Assembly (NCBI GenBank): GCA_016302165.1
Contig: JAEDOD010000090.1
Location: 1 to 7,473 of the forward strand
Length of the DNA stretch: 7,473 bases
Direction: 5' to 3'
Source: Sphaerochaetaceae bacterium
GTDB taxonomy: Bacteria > Spirochaetota > Spirochaetia > Sphaerochaetales > Sphaerochaetaceae
Positions 6,114 through 7,473 of this stretch are shown one piece after another (within the stretch, counting starts at the first letter, position 1; each line of letters begins with the position of its first letter). A program made the translations under genes and the position numbers. The notes under the pieces were generated by a model, which ran no database searches, was not told the origin of the DNA, and saw only the letters and a list, made by a program, of their open reading frames with translations.

Positions 6114-6970
6114 AACACAGAGAAGGCGTTAACATATACAGCCTTCTCGCCTTTCCTGAGGCTTCTGGTCTCCTTCATATCCTTCAGTTCCAATGGTCTC
6201 TCTGTGTCACCAAAGGACACCATTGGCTCCACACAGACATATTGTCCTCTCTGAGGAGTACAGGTCCACACTGTAAGGGTAGTCATATCCCCCATGGTGG
6301 CCTTTACTCCGTGGGGGCCGGAGGAGGAAGTGAGAGTCACTTCCTGACTCTTTACTCCATCAAGAATTATTGCTCCCACATCAGTAAGCTCACGGCTGAT
6401 TCTGAAGCTTTTCCCTACCACAAAGTCTGGAGTGTAGCGGAAGACTCCGTCTATGGCTGTCTTCTTATCCAGTCTTTCATCTTCAGAGAAAGTGATGGAG
6501 TAGGTATCAAGCTCAGTGCCTTTGCCATTGATATCCAAGGAGAAGGCAGGATGCCAGCCGAAGGTATAGTAGAGATCATCCTTAGCTTCAATTTCAGCCT
6601 TGGCTTCGTATCCATCAGGAAGCAGGGAATATGTGACTGTCAGCACAAAGCCAAAGGGATAGTTCTCCCTTCTGCTCTTTTCGCTGTCTTCCAGGCGAAG
6701 AGTTACCGATTCTTCCTTCTTTTCCACCAATGTAAATTCTGTGTCCCGGGCAAATCCGTTGTTAGGCATGTCATAGAGAACTCCATCCACGCTGATCTTG
6801 CTGTCTTTTGTAGGGCCGATCATTGGGAAAAGAAGAGGAGCCCTTCTGAACCAGTAGGCCTTGTCTCCATTCCATAGATATTCCCTTCCCTGGAACAACA
6901 GGCTCTGGGGCTCAGCTCCCAAGGAAGATACGACTAGGGTGATATTGTCATTTTTGATTTCGTAGAGCAT
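6110..6970 (-). CDS. Aldose 1-epimerase family protein (LacX-like)
   Basis: A 286-residue protein of the galactose mutarotase superfamily, most like the LacX group. These are beta-sandwich cytoplasmic proteins that interconvert sugar anomers or bind sugars. Seen in order: SLGAEPQSL (residues 16-24), GREYLWNGD (28-36), RRAPLLFPMIG (42-52), NNGFARD (70-76), the catalytic-His motif GWHPAF with His140, and CVEPM with Glu248 as the likely base. In relatives the third motif usually reads HGFAR; here the His is Asn71, so one of two conserved histidines is missing. The sequence at this codon is unambiguous (AAC AAC GGA). The protein may have changed specificity or be a binding protein. The start at 6970 is preceded by AAGGA about nine bases upstream. 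The gene lies 60 bases downstream of the phospholipase D-like gene and converges on the M81 gene, sharing its terminal CTAG. Confidence 0.9.
   Translation of the reverse strand: MLYEIKNDNITLVVSSLGAEPQSLLFQGREYLWNGDKAYWFRRAPLLFPMIGPTKDSKISVDGVLYDMPNNGFARDTEFTLVEKKEESVTLRLEDSEKSRRENYPFGFVLTVTYSLLPDGYEAKAEIEAKDDLYYTFGWHPAFSLDINGKGTELDTYSITFSEDERLDKKTAIDGVFRYTPDFVVGKSFRISRELTDVGAIILDGVKSQEVTLTSSSGPHGVKATMGDMTTLTVWTCTPQRGQYVCVEPMVSFGDTERPLELKDMKETRSLRKGEKAVYVNAFSVF
6120..6148 (+). terminator. 8-bp stem-loop inside the epimerase 3' end; possible M81 terminator
   Basis: GAGAAGGC (6120-6127) and GCCTTCTC (6141-6148) form a perfect 8-bp stem with a 13-base AT-rich loop. It starts six bases after the M81 stop codon on the plus strand and is followed by GCCTTTCCTG, which is a weak U tract. 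It lies entirely within the epimerase coding sequence. Termination of the cutC-M81 transcript here is plausible but the loop is long and the tail is poor. Confidence 0.38.
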
Positions 6971-6998
6971 TGTTTTCGTTCCTTTTCCTCAATTCTAG

Positions 6999-7026
6999 AG
7001 TATAGGGAAAAGAAAAACCACAACAA
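6999..7026 (-). promoter_or_regulatory. Possible promoter of the epimerase gene
   Basis: On the minus strand TTGTTG (7026-7021) and TATACT (7004-6999) are separated by 16 bases, about 30 bases upstream of the epimerase ATG. The -10 matches five of six positions; the -35 matches only in TTG. The gene could instead be read from the phospholipase D-like gene upstream. Confidence 0.35.
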
Positions 7027-7030
7027 TCTG

Positions 7031-7473
7031 TCAACCACCGAAGAAGGCAATAAGGAAGCCGAGGAAGGAGCCCTGCTCCTTTTCTATCCTTTCCAGCTCC
7101 TCCCTGTCCTTGATTACAGGATTATTGCCAATGGTCGACATGACCTCTTCCTTCGCCTTTGCAGAAATGGAGGGAGAATCTATCACCAGCACCATCTCAT
7201 GGCTAAGGGCCATGGAACGGAAGTTGAAGTTGGCGGAACCTATTACCAGATACCGGTCATCAACAATCATCATCTTCATATGGAACAAGGGATAGGCTTC
7301 CCCATTTTCGTCTTTGGACACATCCACATATGTAATGCCCGTCTTCTCTACAACATTGGCATTACCCCAGGCCATTCCCTTCTTAAGGTAGGCCCTAGGA
7401 TCCTGGGAGCAGTAGAAGGAGACTTCCACGCCCTTCTCCACAGCAAGCCTTACGCCTTCAATCATATTGTTGT
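7031..7473 (-). CDS. Phospholipase D / cardiolipin synthase-like protein, C-terminal part
   Basis: The frame is open from the right window edge to TGA at 7033-7031, about 147 codons, so the 5' part is missing. A complete HKD active-site motif is seen: His-Met-Lys, four residues, Asp, six residues, then Gly-Ser-Ala-Asn-Phe-Asn, at about 7282-7229. Upstream, the segment Asn-Asn-Met-Ile-Glu-Gly-Val-Arg with VEKGVEVSF matches the region before the second HKD motif of two-domain enzymes. The Met at 7465 is therefore internal, not the start. Family members transfer or hydrolyse phosphodiesters; cardiolipin synthesis at the membrane is the commonest bacterial role, but nucleases and other phospholipases share the motif. 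The protein ends in an unusual short hydrophobic tail (FLGFLIAFFGG). It precedes the epimerase gene in the same direction. Confidence 0.88.
   Translation of the reverse strand, partial: NNMIEGVRLAVEKGVEVSFYCSQDPRAYLKKGMAWGNANVVEKTGITYVDVSKDENGEAYPLFHMKMMIVDDRYLVIGSANFNFRSMALSHEMVLVIDSPSISAKAKEEVMSTIGNNPVIKDREELERIEKEQGSFLGFLIAFFGG

Noticed and set aside
6242..6877. A 211-codon plus-strand frame across the epimerase gene
   Set aside because: The minus-strand gene has all the family motifs. The plus-strand translation resembles nothing and has no ribosome binding site.
7463..7465. ATG at 7465 as the start of the phospholipase D-like gene
   Set aside because: The frame remains open to the window edge, and the Asn-Asn residues before this Met fit the conserved region preceding the second HKD motif, so it is internal.
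1..7473. Mobile elements, CRISPR arrays, tRNA or rRNA genes, phage or defence systems
   Set aside because: I found no transposase, integrase, repeat-spacer array, terminal inverted repeats or RNA-gene signatures. The gene content is metabolic and regulatory.

Overview
The window is a stretch of ordinary-looking bacterial chromosome carrying eight protein-coding genes, two of them cut by the window edges. I see no RNA gene, insertion sequence, prophage or CRISPR array. Evidence on the organism is indirect. Base composition is intermediate, AGA/AGG and ATA codons are frequent, and several genes have strong AGGAGG-type ribosome binding sites. The gene set is typical of host-associated or anaerobic bacteria, and the lipoprotein has a relaxed Leu-Phe-Ser-Cys lipobox. 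A gut spirochaete (Sphaerochaetaceae-like) or a clostridial relative would fit; this is inference, not an identification.

Layout. On the minus strand from 3810 leftward lie a LacI-family regulator, a MATE-family membrane transporter, a type II-like L-asparaginase and the start of a small lipoprotein gene. They share one direction with gaps of 52, 75 and 43 bases. Divergent from the regulator, on the plus strand, are cutC (3913-4653) and an M81/MlrC-type metallohydrolase (4650-6113), joined by an ATGA stop/start overlap. Converging on these from the right, on the minus strand, are the 3' part of a phospholipase D/cardiolipin-synthase-like gene and an aldose 1-epimerase-family gene.

How it may work. 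The 102-base divergent spacer (3811-3912) has a perfect TATAAT box for cutC, a 14-base pseudo-palindrome between its -35 and -10, and a second inverted repeat (GGAAA-CAC-TTTCC) nearer lacI. The simplest reading is that the LacI-type protein senses a small molecule and controls cutC-M81 and itself. CutC and M81 proteins both lack a settled physiological substrate, so this coupled pair is the most interesting functional unit. The asparaginase and the exporter behind the regulator may or may not belong to the same response.

The most distinctive structural feature is the convergent junction at 6110-6113. The M81 and epimerase genes end in the same CTAG tetramer, with no intergenic DNA. A perfect 10-bp stem-loop lies just inside the M81 gene and a perfect 8-bp stem-loop just inside the epimerase gene, so each gene may encode the other's transcription terminator. 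Other points of note are the lack of any Shine-Dalgarno sequence before lacI, a His-to-Asn change in the epimerase active-site region, and a Gln-to-Asp change in the asparaginase substrate pocket.
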